Virus record (IMG/VR): IMGVR_UViG_3300035670_000622
Coordinates: 1-38,015 of that record
Length of the DNA: 38,015 bases
DNA from: a virus
Strand: one strand, 5' to 3'
Shown here: positions 29,702 through 37,674 of the stretch, piece after piece
Layout: every line of letters begins with the position of its first letter
Numbering within the stretch: the stretch's first letter is position 1
The notes under the pieces: model-generated
What the model saw: only the letters and a program-made list of their open reading frames with translations
Databases searched by the model: none
Told to the model about the DNA's origin: nothing
Made by a program: the position numbers and the translations under genes

Positions 29702-30073
29702 TTAATCAATTTGATATGCAATTACTCTATACCTCAATTGCCGTCTTTTAAATCCGTCAGGGTCTGGTATGTTTAAAATTGTTAATTTATCAAGTCGCAT
29801 CTTTACATTGTCTGTATTTACTCTTCGCCCATTTAATGCCACATCAAGAGTTCTTGCTAAGTTTTCAATCCTTGTTTGGTCAGTCAAATCGTCAAATAAA
29901 TCAATTTCAAGAATTACATCATCTCGCCCTTGCGTATAATGTCCAATTCCTGTTGTTGTCGGGCATTTGTAAACTGCGTATGGAAATACCGTTTTGTCTT
30001 CTGCTTCTTCGTAATATGTTCTATCAACTACATCTACAATTAAATCATATAATTCTGTTAATAAATTAGTCAT
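29702..30073 (-). CDS. Tail terminator/completion protein (DUF3168-like)
   Basis: This 123-residue protein (MTNLLTELYDLIVDVVDRTY; VFPYAVYKCP; VILEIDLFDDLTDQTRIENL; the end RRQLRYRVIAYQID) follows the tail-terminator fold. It caps the tail tube and joins it to the head. The start is the ATG at 30073, after GAGGTG, overlapping the Gp10-like stop. Confidence 0.82.
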   Translation of the reverse strand: MTNLLTELYDLIVDVVDRTYYEEAEDKTVFPYAVYKCPTTTGIGHYTQGRDDVILEIDLFDDLTDQTRIENLARTLDVALNGRRVNTDNVKMRLDKLTILNIPDPDGFKRRQLRYRVIAYQID

Positions 30074-30386
30074 CGTCAACACCTCGCATATATTCTTCTG
30101 TAATTGCTCTGATGTTGTTTGTATTTTCTTCTACGGCAGGAGTTAAATAAGGCTGTGCTTTTTGTCGTTGCGTTCCTTTTTCTAAAAATAAAGCATATTC
30201 AACATTTGTCCCAATCACAACGTGGTCTGTTTTGGCTTTATGGTCAATACTTCCCCTGAGATTGCCAGTGTCAACAGGACACCTTAATTTTGCTTCACCT
30301 TCGACATATAACCCTATTGCCGTTAATGCTCTTTCAATCTGTTCTTGTATTCGTCTTTCGACATTTTGTCTATTCGATTCATACAT
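30066..30386 (-). CDS. HK97 gp10-like head-tail joining protein
   Basis: This protein of about 106 residues has the family core VEGEAKLRCPVDTGNLRGSI, then NVEYALFLEKGTQRQKAQPY and LTPAVEEN, matching HK97 gp10/tail-completion proteins. The start MYESNRQNVE at 30386 follows AGGAG. It overlaps its neighbours by 8 nt on each side. Confidence 0.92.
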   Translation of the reverse strand: MYESNRQNVERRIQEQIERALTAIGLYVEGEAKLRCPVDTGNLRGSIDHKAKTDHVVIGTNVEYALFLEKGTQRQKAQPYLTPAVEENTNNIRAITEEYMRGVDDD

Positions 30387-30705
30387 TGTTATCAACTCCT
30401 AAATATTCCAACAATATTTCCATGTGTCGCTGAAACGGTGTATCTACATGCAAAACACGATATTCATTTGAATCATAAATAACCTTGTCAAAAATCGTTA
30501 TGTCTCGTCCTGCTTGACACATCAAAATATGAGTTGCGTTTTCTGTTTTTTGCATAGCTGAATCACGCTCTTTACCTGACAAAAGGTCTATTAATCCATC
30601 AAAGGAAAGATACTCTGCCCACGTCTCAGAATGACCACCAAACCCATTAGGAGTTGTTGTTTTACGCTGTGTTGTGATTGCCTGCGTAAAGTAATCAGTA
30701 ATCAT
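30379..30705 (-). CDS. Head closure / head-tail joining protein
   Basis: This 108-residue protein (ITTQRKTTTPNGFGGHSETW; SGKERDSAMQKTENATHILM; YDSNEYRVLHVDTPFQRHME) fits the SPP1 gp16-like head-tail joining family, which closes the portal channel after packaging. It overlaps the connector gene by 11 nt. Confidence 0.88.
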   Translation of the reverse strand: MITDYFTQAITTQRKTTTPNGFGGHSETWAEYLSFDGLIDLLSGKERDSAMQKTENATHILMCQAGRDITIFDKVIYDSNEYRVLHVDTPFQRHMEILLEYLGVDNNV

Positions 30706-31252
30706 TGTAAATTTTCCTCCATTTCACGAGTGGTCTGGTTATTGTATCAGGATAACCATTTATAAGACTTTGAACATCGTTAGCATATGATACACTATAA
30801 CGGCTTATTGACTCGCTTTTTACTCCATGTTTGACATTCATTGTAAATCCTATCATGTTAGCAAATACAAGTTTCAAGCCTTGAGGGTATTTGATTTGAT
30901 TAATTTTTATTACGTTTCCAGCTGTTTCCGTTGTGAGGTCTTCCGATACTGTTAATACTCCTGCTGTTACGTTTGTTACTGTGTAGAAACCATCGTTTAG
31001 CTTACTATCTTGTATTACGACATTACCAGTTACAAAACCTTCCGTCAAGAAAGTACCTGATGCATCTGTTATCGTATTCCCCGAAAAACTTATACCACCC
31101 TTCCAAACTTCAACATCTTTCAAAATAAATTTGTTTTTCAAGAAACTTAATATATCATCTTGAATAATCGGGAGTAGTAAGTCAATCAAATCATCTTGTG
31201 TGTTTCCTGTGATTTTAAGAAGTGTCTTTATTTCTGCTCTTGTAGTAATCAT
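30695..31252 (-). CDS. Head-tail connector (gp6/gp15-like)
   Basis: This 185-residue protein's N-terminal helices (TRAEIKTLLKITGNTQDDLI) and C-terminal helix (LVFANMIGFTMNVKHGVKSE, then ISRYSVSYAND) are typical of the connector ring under the portal. An extra beta segment of about 75 residues (GNTITDASGTFLTEGFVTGN, then TVTNVTAGVLTVSEDL) is inserted in the middle, unusual for the compact family. The start overlaps the glycosyltransferase stop (ATGA). Confidence 0.82.
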   Translation of the reverse strand: MITTRAEIKTLLKITGNTQDDLIDLLLPIIQDDILSFLKNKFILKDVEVWKGGISFSGNTITDASGTFLTEGFVTGNVVIQDSKLNDGFYTVTNVTAGVLTVSEDLTTETAGNVIKINQIKYPQGLKLVFANMIGFTMNVKHGVKSESISRYSVSYANDVQSLINGYPDTITRPLVKWRKIYNDY

Positions 31253-32292
31253 TTGACCACCTCTTTATATATTTCATTCATCTTTGTATAATAATTTTTC
31301 ATGCTAAAATTCTCCGCACGCTCTAAGACTCCGTTCTTGTGCTTGCCAAGGTCAATGCTATGAGTCCACATTTTTATTGCTTCTGCTACATCATAAGCAT
31401 CATTCATCTTGCATTGAAAATCAGCAACCTTACATCCCTCTTCTGCAATAACAGGAATACCGCAAGACAACGCTTCTGCAATCGTTCTCACAATGATTTT
31501 GTTTGGACTAATTAACCCATCACATGCCCTATAAATCATTTCCATATTTGTAACTCTGCCAGATACATCACCAAGACCGCCTAATTCTTTGAGTTTGCCA
31601 AGTAGGATATTCCAACAGTTTTTCAAAGGCATATCAAGACCATAAAAATGGACTTTTAATCCCTGTATTTGTTTAACAGCTTCTATACATCCTACTGTCA
31701 ATTCATATGTGTCAATATCTTCACGATTACTGTCACATACTAAGAGATTATATTTACCTTTGTTCTGTAAAGTATGTATTTGCCCTGATGGATTAAATCG
31801 TATCTGGTCAATAACTGGATAATCAAGACAAGCATTTTTCTCTGACGGAAATATATTACTCCAATGCGGTATAAATTCCTGCCAAAAATAAACCATTTTC
31901 TTTGACCGTTTCCACTGTGCTACATTGTGATATAGGCTATATGATTCCATTTTCCCTTGATACTCAGGACGGAAACATGCCAGCGGTCTACCATGAACTA
32001 TCCACACAATAGGAGCCTGTGTCTTTACTAAATATGAGTCGTGAAATCCTGTGTGCATAACAATTATATCAGCTTCACTAATAAGATTAGGTGAGGCTGT
32101 TTCCAACCTCAAACCACCTCTATCGTCAATAGCTCCAATCTTTCCCTCTTCACGTTTGCCATTTTCTGTTATCCCTGCATCAACAAATATTACTTGATTA
32201 CCTCCATCAATATCTGCTCTAACCATGTCCCTGCAAGCTTCGTATAATCCGCAACGATTAGGAGCAAAAGGAGCTATATGACATATTATCAT
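31249..32292 (-). CDS. GT-B glycosyltransferase in the head module
   Basis: This 347-residue GT4-like glycosyltransferase has MIICHIAPFAPNRCGLYEA at the start, as in sugar-nucleotide GT-B enzymes. It also has YNLLVCDSNREDIDTYEL before the C-terminal Rossmann domain, and an E-x7-E-type donor site region ISPNKIIVRTIAEALSCGIP (near 275), followed by VIAEEGC. It would transfer a sugar to a protein or wall acceptor. It lies between virion genes with a GAGGTG ribosome site and is coupled to the connector gene, so it is co-expressed with head proteins. A Ser/Thr-rich neighbour is a plausible acceptor; that is inference. Confidence 0.8.
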   Translation of the reverse strand: MIICHIAPFAPNRCGLYEACRDMVRADIDGGNQVIFVDAGITENGKREEGKIGAIDDRGGLRLETASPNLISEADIIVMHTGFHDSYLVKTQAPIVWIVHGRPLACFRPEYQGKMESYSLYHNVAQWKRSKKMVYFWQEFIPHWSNIFPSEKNACLDYPVIDQIRFNPSGQIHTLQNKGKYNLLVCDSNREDIDTYELTVGCIEAVKQIQGLKVHFYGLDMPLKNCWNILLGKLKELGGLGDVSGRVTNMEMIYRACDGLISPNKIIVRTIAEALSCGIPVIAEEGCKVADFQCKMNDAYDVAEAIKMWTHSIDLGKHKNGVLERAENFSMKNYYTKMNEIYKEVVK

Positions 32293-32308
32293 TCTTTCAC
32301 CTCAATAT

Positions 32309-32794
32309 TTATTCATCATATTCGTGTATTCCAAACAAGAAATTTACTGTACCAGTATTGCTTGCACATTTGCAATTCGCCCAAACTTTAGAGCCTGCTG
32401 GAATACGTTTGCCTTGAACATAAATAGGAGCCGTTCTTGCTGTTGCAGTAGGATAAAAAGCTGTTACCGATGAATGTTCTGCTGTTATACCTTCTGCCTC
32501 TGTATTCCCCCAAGTTATTCTAAACAAAATAGGCTCATTTGTACGCTCCGTTGCTGTTATCAATATTTCGTTCATGTCAAAATATTGTTTATTAGTTTCG
32601 CAAGGTGTATCGTTTGAGCCTAGAATACAAATTGCCGTTCCCCAATCGTTATTACCGCTATCTACTTGAAAAGTTGTGAGGCTATTTTTAGTAGCCTCGT
32701 CAACTTCTGGTGTAGGGCTTCCGTTCTTGCCAAACCAACATTCATTTGAATGATGATGTGTTTCTGTCTCTACAACTTCGGCATATATACCCAT
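32309..32794 (-). CDS. Putative virion decoration protein, 161 aa
   Basis: This beta-rich protein begins MGIYAEVVETETHHHSNECW and ends TGTVNFLFGIHEYDE, with many Thr and Ala residues. It lies between the fibre-like gene and the glycosyltransferase gene within the head block. This suggests a capsid decoration or fibre-attached head domain. I do not recognise the family. Confidence 0.6.
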   Translation of the reverse strand: MGIYAEVVETETHHHSNECWFGKNGSPTPEVDEATKNSLTTFQVDSGNNDWGTAICILGSNDTPCETNKQYFDMNEILITATERTNEPILFRITWGNTEAEGITAEHSSVTAFYPTATARTAPIYVQGKRIPAGSKVWANCKCASNTGTVNFLFGIHEYDE

Positions 32795-32805
32795 GTCGTC
32801 ACCTC

Positions 32806-33564
32806 TTATGCTCCGACTTGTCCGTCAATGACTTCTAATTTTGACATTATTGTTGATAATGCTGTTGATAACGCTGCACTTGTTGCTCCTGCAACTGCTA
32901 CAACTCCAACGCTTGTAACAAGGCTGTTTGCTGTTGAAACTAATACACCTGTGCTGTCTACCTTACTATTAGCAGTAGAAACTAACGTTCCTACGCTTGC
33001 CGTTTGTGTTCCTACGCTTGGAACAGTTGTAGCAATGATAGTTGAAGCTTGAACACCTACGCTTGTTACTTTTGAATTAATTGTAGATTCAAGAACACCA
33101 ACGCTATCAACTTTTGAGCTTGAAGTAGAAACTAATGTTCCTACGCTTGAAGTCTGTACTGCTACGCTATCAACTTTTGAATCCGTTGTACTGTGCAATG
33201 AACCAACACTCGTCACAAGAGTTCCAACGCTTCCTACTGCTGAAACTGATGTTGAACCAACTACACCAACGCTATCTATTTTACTATTTCCTGTGCTTTC
33301 TAGCGTTCCAACGCTTGTAACTAATGTTGCCAAGCTTGTTGCAGTAGATGTATTTACAGTACCAACACTTTCAACTTGAACTTGCAAATCATCAATTAAA
33401 GTTGCTGAACTTCCTACAACTACAGCTGCACTTTCAATGGCACTTGCGGACGAATCTAAGCTTGACAATGAAGCTGTATTGCTAACAAGCGTACTTGCTA
33501 CACTATCAATACTACTTAATCCTGCACCGATGCTATCTAATTTACCTTCTAATGTATAAGCCAT
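32806..33564 (-). CDS. Ser/Thr/Val-rich heptad-repeat protein, head fibre candidate
   Basis: This 252-residue protein is built from heptad-like units, such as SVGTLVS and TANSKVD, repeated from about residue 65 to 235. V and L fall at the spacing of coiled-coil a and d positions, while most outer positions are Ser, Thr or Gly and charge is very low. The N-terminus (MAYTLEGKLDSIGAGLSSID) and C-terminus (STIMSKLEVIDGQVG) are less repetitive. It directly follows the major capsid gene, where head fibres or decorations are found. It may form a trimeric fibre. A glycosyltransferase two genes on makes O-glycosylation possible. Confidence 0.65.
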   Translation of the reverse strand: MAYTLEGKLDSIGAGLSSIDSVASTLVSNTASLSSLDSSASAIESAAVVVGSSATLIDDLQVQVESVGTVNTSTATSLATLVTSVGTLESTGNSKIDSVGVVGSTSVSAVGSVGTLVTSVGSLHSTTDSKVDSVAVQTSSVGTLVSTSSSKVDSVGVLESTINSKVTSVGVQASTIIATTVPSVGTQTASVGTLVSTANSKVDSTGVLVSTANSLVTSVGVVAVAGATSAALSTALSTIMSKLEVIDGQVGA

Positions 33565-33620
33565 GTATATATCAATCCTTTCATCTTAAATTTGAAGAGG
33601 GAAGTACATCCACTCTATGC

Positions 33621-34505
33621 TCAAGATTTACTGTGTATGTAAATTCCGTTAACTTTTTGCTCAGGTATAAATAAATCATGTACTAATCTATAACCATACA
33701 ACCATCCATCTTTACTCTGGTTTTGGTCTGGTGTAATAATCTTAGGAGATACATGTCTCAAGATACCTAATACAGCAGGAGCATATGCAATTATGAAGTT
33801 CAATTGTTTTGAACCGCCTGCAGGAGCAAAACCACCCGCACCTGACGCTGTAAAATCAAAGTTATTGTAAAATCTAGCCTTTGGAACTTTGATTAAAGGC
33901 ATTTCGTCAAATGTTGTAATGTTTCTGTTGATTGCGTTAGCTGTTTCAATTAATCTAGTGTTGATAAACTCGCCTGACTGCTTCATAAGTCTATACATTT
34001 CATTGCTTATAAACATTACACGACCTTCTTTTGGCACTTCTGCATCGTCAAGAGTTTCAATTGCTGTGTCAATTGCTGCAATTGCTGTGTCATCTGTCAA
34101 ATCTGCGGATACGTCAAGACTGCAAAGTGTACAAATCTTTTCAAATCTGTAAGCATCAATCTCAGGAGCAACATGCACTCTCTGAAATTCCGCTGCCAAT
34201 TCAGTAATTTGTGTATACGCCTCTTTTGCGTCCATGGTGTCAAGGTTAAACATCTTTGAACGCTCAATTGCAAAGGTATGTGCTTCCCATGTTACTGTAG
34301 CATCCCCTGCATCATAACCGTTTGTTCTACTGTAATCTCCCAAGCCTTGCAATGCCATCTTTTTAAGATAAACAGTTTTCTCATTGATTGTATCAAGTCT
34401 GTATTGTGTTGCTGCTGCCTCCAAAACTGATGTTACTGCTGCTGCTTTATAAATTCTGTCTAACATTTCTAAATATTTAACTGCATATGCTATACTATTA
34501 GCCAT
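33621..34505 (-). CDS. Major capsid protein (HK97 fold)
   Basis: This 294-residue capsid protein follows the scaffold gene. Its segments include YLKKMALQGLGDYSRTNGYD, WEAHTFAIERSKMFNLDTMD (an E-loop/spine-like part), VAPEIDAYRFEKICTLC, KEGRVMFISNEMYRLMKQSG and an end with SKDGWLYGYRLVHDLFIPEQ. These match a known group of short HK97-fold coat proteins that use a Gp20-type scaffold rather than a fused delta domain. Confidence 0.92.
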   Translation of the reverse strand: MANSIAYAVKYLEMLDRIYKAAAVTSVLEAAATQYRLDTINEKTVYLKKMALQGLGDYSRTNGYDAGDATVTWEAHTFAIERSKMFNLDTMDAKEAYTQITELAAEFQRVHVAPEIDAYRFEKICTLCSLDVSADLTDDTAIAAIDTAIETLDDAEVPKEGRVMFISNEMYRLMKQSGEFINTRLIETANAINRNITTFDEMPLIKVPKARFYNNFDFTASGAGGFAPAGGSKQLNFIIAYAPAVLGILRHVSPKIITPDQNQSKDGWLYGYRLVHDLFIPEQKVNGIYIHSKS

Positions 34506-34522
34506 TATAAATCATCCTTTCA

Positions 34523-35065
34523 TCATTTAATATTATCGATAAATGACCAGTCCATAGAACTAGGGTCAAATGTTTGTGAGTTACCTTTGCTAGGTTCATT
34601 GCCCTTTATTTCTGTTGTCGTGAACATATCTTTGTATTTTTCCGTCAAAGGCGTATATAGTTTATCGAAATTCTTTATTGTTTCACCTTCTAACTCTACT
34701 TCATCAAGATTTAGTTCTTTAATCAACAAATCAGGATACCTAGCACCTTTTTCTTGCAACGACTTAGTTAAAGCCGTTTTTTTTGTGATATGAGATATTT
34801 GTTTATCTCTTTGCTCTAACTGTGTTTTGCTTTCTGTCTGTAATGTTGCGTATTTCTGTTTCATTTCTTCATTGTCTTTCAACAACGCCTCTGTATCTTT
34901 GGCAGTCTTTTCAAGGCTTGATACTTTTTCCTTGAGTAGTTTTGCTTCCTCAAGTCTTTCTTCCATCTTCGATTTTGCATCATTGACGGATTTCCCATAC
35001 TCAGCCATGATTTTGTCTATCTTTTCTGCCTCTATTCCTAGTTCTGTTAAAAATTCTCTTTTCAT
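34523..35065 (-). CDS. Scaffolding protein (Gp20 type)
   Basis: This 180-residue protein starts MKREFLTELGIEAEKIDKIM at 35065, after AAGGAG. It has a long charged coiled coil (MEERLEEAKLLKEKVSSLEK and onward) and a C-terminal capsid-binding segment ending SSMDWSFIDNIK. This matches the phage minor structural Gp20/DUF4355 scaffold family. It guides capsid assembly and is then released. In the 35066-35140 gap two small hairpins (CGAGG/CCTCG and CGCAT/ATGCG) could affect mRNA stability. Confidence 0.88.
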   Translation of the reverse strand: MKREFLTELGIEAEKIDKIMAEYGKSVNDAKSKMEERLEEAKLLKEKVSSLEKTAKDTEALLKDNEEMKQKYATLQTESKTQLEQRDKQISHITKKTALTKSLQEKGARYPDLLIKELNLDEVELEGETIKNFDKLYTPLTEKYKDMFTTTEIKGNEPSKGNSQTFDPSSMDWSFIDNIK

Positions 35066-35140
35066 GTTCATTCTCCTTTACATTTTTTTACGAGGTCAAG
35101 TCCTCGATTAGATATCTATTTAACGCATAGATGCGATTTA

Positions 35141-36049
35141 TTATTTACTTACTCTATCGTTATACCAATCGTCATAAGTTTTGTAATCAATTATTCCTTC
35201 GCCTCTTGCACGTCTTACAGTTGGTTCAAATCCTTTAAACTCTGCTCTTGTCGTGCATCGGCAATTTATATCCATTTCAGCAACTCCGAAACCCCCGGGA
35301 TATTTAGCCCTATATCTGCCGATTACAAAATATCCATCCTTATTTTGTTTTGTGCCATCTAATTTTTTATGTGTATCCCTTGTTCTGCTATCAAGTGACG
35401 ATACCCAAACACGAGTAAAATTAACTCCTTTTGCTTTTGCTTTGTCATAGCTTACATCCTTTCCCTCGTTTCTTACTCTGTTTGTTTCTGTCTGTGCTAT
35501 ACGCAAAGATTTTGTTGTATCATTTTCATATAAATCTTTTATACGTTTAGACATTTTCTGTATTGACTCGCCTTGTATTAATCCTTGTGTCAATTGTTCC
35601 CTTGTTTTAAGTATAATCTCAGTTCGATTTTTTTGCAAACGTTGATTAAGAGTAAGTCCCGATATTGGATTTTGTATAGCTTTTTTTATTGCCTCAGTAG
35701 GCAGTAAAGCATAGGCTAATTTTGTTTGGCTCATAGTCTCAAGGATGAAGCCAGTGTAAAGATAATTTGTTGTATAAATATCTGTTAAATTAGCCGTTAA
35801 TACTCTGCCGATTTCATTATAAGATTCTTTTAATACTTCCGTTATTGATGCTTCAAGTCCTGCAAGCCTATTATATTTTTGCATAGTAGCATAATCAAGA
35901 ACACCATCGACACTATATTGTTCATATATTTTAGCAAGTTCGGAGCGTGTATCTTTTAGACTTCTTTGATAGATTTTAATTAATTCTTTGTTCATCTGCT
36001 GTTCTTTTTTATCCGTCAAAGTGTCCAATGCTTCATTATTCGGCAACAT
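35141..36049 (-). CDS. MuF/SPP1 gp7-like minor head protein
   Basis: This 302-residue protein's N-terminal two thirds are helical. The C-terminal MuF domain shows RIAQTETNRVRNEGKDVSYD, then WVSSLDSRTRDTHKKLDGTK and EMDINCRCTTRAEF with the characteristic CRC. Such proteins sit at the portal in the capsid and help DNA ejection. It overlaps the small preceding gene by 14 nt and lies between portal and scaffold as in SPP1. Confidence 0.92.
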   Translation of the reverse strand: MLPNNEALDTLTDKKEQQMNKELIKIYQRSLKDTRSELAKIYEQYSVDGVLDYATMQKYNRLAGLEASITEVLKESYNEIGRVLTANLTDIYTTNYLYTGFILETMSQTKLAYALLPTEAIKKAIQNPISGLTLNQRLQKNRTEIILKTREQLTQGLIQGESIQKMSKRIKDLYENDTTKSLRIAQTETNRVRNEGKDVSYDKAKAKGVNFTRVWVSSLDSRTRDTHKKLDGTKQNKDGYFVIGRYRAKYPGGFGVAEMDINCRCTTRAEFKGFEPTVRRARGEGIIDYKTYDDWYNDRVSK

Positions 36050-36203
36050 CAGGCATCACTTCCTCAACAGGTTCAACTACTTTCTTTTTCCGCTTTGGCT
36101 TTTCTTCTACTGACGGAAGATGGATTTCTTCCTCTACAATCATTCCTGCCCTACGTTTGATTTTGTTTATCTTCTCCATTAGCTTCTTGTTGTTCGTCTT
36201 CAT
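36036..36203 (-). CDS. Small charged protein overlapping the portal gene, 55 aa
   Basis: The start MKTNNKKLMEKINKIKRRAG at 36203 follows GGAGG, 8 nt away, inside the portal gene's last codons. A basic N-terminal half and a Pro/Glu/Val-rich acidic end (VEPVEEVMPDVAE) suggest a flexible virion or assembly peptide. It overlaps both neighbours (53 and 14 nt). The family is unknown. Confidence 0.65.
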   Translation of the reverse strand: MKTNNKKLMEKINKIKRRAGMIVEEEIHLPSVEEKPKRKKKVVEPVEEVMPDVAE

Positions 36204-37662
36204 CTTCCATACCTCCATCAAGATTAATTTGTGCTGCCATTTCTTCACGTTCCTTTTTCATTTGTTTTATTTCCTCGTCAACATCTGTTACCCAAGGATG
36301 ATTACTAATTGCAGTCCTGTCTGATATAATTCCTTTGCTTGCCACAACTCCGTCTATAATTTCTTTTGTGTTGATTATAATTGACCGATTAAATATCATG
36401 TTTATATCTTTTATTACGTCCTGTTTTTGCCCTGTCATTCTCAAATATTCATTACAAAACCAAGCTAATTCCTTTACAAAATCAATTATTCTTGCTTCTG
36501 TATCATTTGCTTTCAGGTCTAATCCTGCATAACGATTCTTTATGACAACATTTGTAATGTTTCCGTCACCTGTTTGTGTCACATCAACACCTTGACCAAA
36601 ATCAAATATATTATTTCGTAGCGTCTGTAACATTGTTTCTCTTGCAATAACAGGGATTTCTGTAGTCATATACTCAGCGTTACCCTCTGCATCCAAAGGC
36701 AATACTTTATATTTTTTAAGATACATGATAAATTCATTAAGATTCTCGGTTATGCCACCGTAGTTTACCAACTTTATTACTGCATCTTGTAAGTCCTCAA
36801 TGTTATTTGCAAAGTCAGATTCTATTATATCATATACATCAATATGTGCCTTAACTGGCTCTAAATCTGTGGTATGTTCGTCATTATTCCAAAGTGGTAC
36901 AAATGGAACCTTGCCCCAACCATGCCCTTCAATTCTAACAGGTTTCCCCATTTGTATGTGTACTTCATTCCAGTGATAACGTGGATTAGGGTCAATCGTT
37001 ACGTCAATATGATATTTGTCGTTTCTATCCTGCATGTAGTATGTTACTTTTTCTTTATCCCACAACTCAACTTTAAAACGTTGCTTCTTCTCAGTACCTT
37101 CAATAACTGTAGTGCTGTAATATCTTATAATTTGTTTTAATTCAGCTTCAAATGAATTGTCGTAAACTGGTATTATCTCTTGAGCTGATACATTTATAAC
37201 TTTAAATTCGCCGTTGCTATTGATATAAGGATGCGCCCATTCAACAGATTTCTTACTAGACTCTTTACACATTTTTTTGAGCAATGAAGAAAAATCAATC
37301 AAATTATTAATATTATCAGCATTTTGAACGATAAAAGGTTTTGATAAACTATAATTAATCTTTTGGTCAATAAGCGTTTTAAGAAAACCATTCGCAAGCT
37401 TATTATTTGCCCTGTAAATATCCTCACTATTGCCAAGAATATCAAAGTTTTGATTATCGTTTGTTTTTGTGTACAAATTAAATTTCCTTGACATTATCTT
37501 TGTATTCTTGCTTCTGTAATATCTCACACCTTCAAGCATTGCAAGTTTTTCTTCACTATTCAAGTCCTCGTTTATCAAGTCTTCGATAACTCGCTCGTTT
37601 GAAACAGGTGTTTCGGTATTAAGCATACTTTTTATTAATTCTGTATCTGTTATGTACGACAC
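36151..37662 (-). CDS. Portal protein (SPP1 gp6 family)
   Basis: This 503-residue portal is the dodecameric ring through which DNA enters and leaves. It shows YYRSKNTKIMSRKFNLYTKT near 50, the common NLANGFLKTLIDQKI-like stretch (NKLANGFLKTLIDQKINYSL), KVPFVPLWNNDEHTTDLEPV in the middle, and the helical end ADLKANDTEARI-like segment (GLDLKANDTEARIIDFVKEL). The acidic tail is disordered. The GTG start at 37662 follows GAGGTGA, 12 nt after the terL stop. Confidence 0.93.
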   Translation of the reverse strand: MSYITDTELIKSMLNTETPVSNERVIEDLINEDLNSEEKLAMLEGVRYYRSKNTKIMSRKFNLYTKTNDNQNFDILGNSEDIYRANNKLANGFLKTLIDQKINYSLSKPFIVQNADNINNLIDFSSLLKKMCKESSKKSVEWAHPYINSNGEFKVINVSAQEIIPVYDNSFEAELKQIIRYYSTTVIEGTEKKQRFKVELWDKEKVTYYMQDRNDKYHIDVTIDPNPRYHWNEVHIQMGKPVRIEGHGWGKVPFVPLWNNDEHTTDLEPVKAHIDVYDIIESDFANNIEDLQDAVIKLVNYGGITENLNEFIMYLKKYKVLPLDAEGNAEYMTTEIPVIARETMLQTLRNNIFDFGQGVDVTQTGDGNITNVVIKNRYAGLDLKANDTEARIIDFVKELAWFCNEYLRMTGQKQDVIKDINMIFNRSIIINTKEIIDGVVASKGIISDRTAISNHPWVTDVDEEIKQMKKEREEMAAQINLDGGMEDEDEQQEANGEDKQNQT

Positions 37663-37674
37663 TGTATCACCTCG

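Noticed and set aside
32750-33320. Antisense ORFs opposite the Ser/Thr/Val-rich gene
   Set aside because: They mirror the low-complexity codons; no ribosome sites and the sense gene is well placed.
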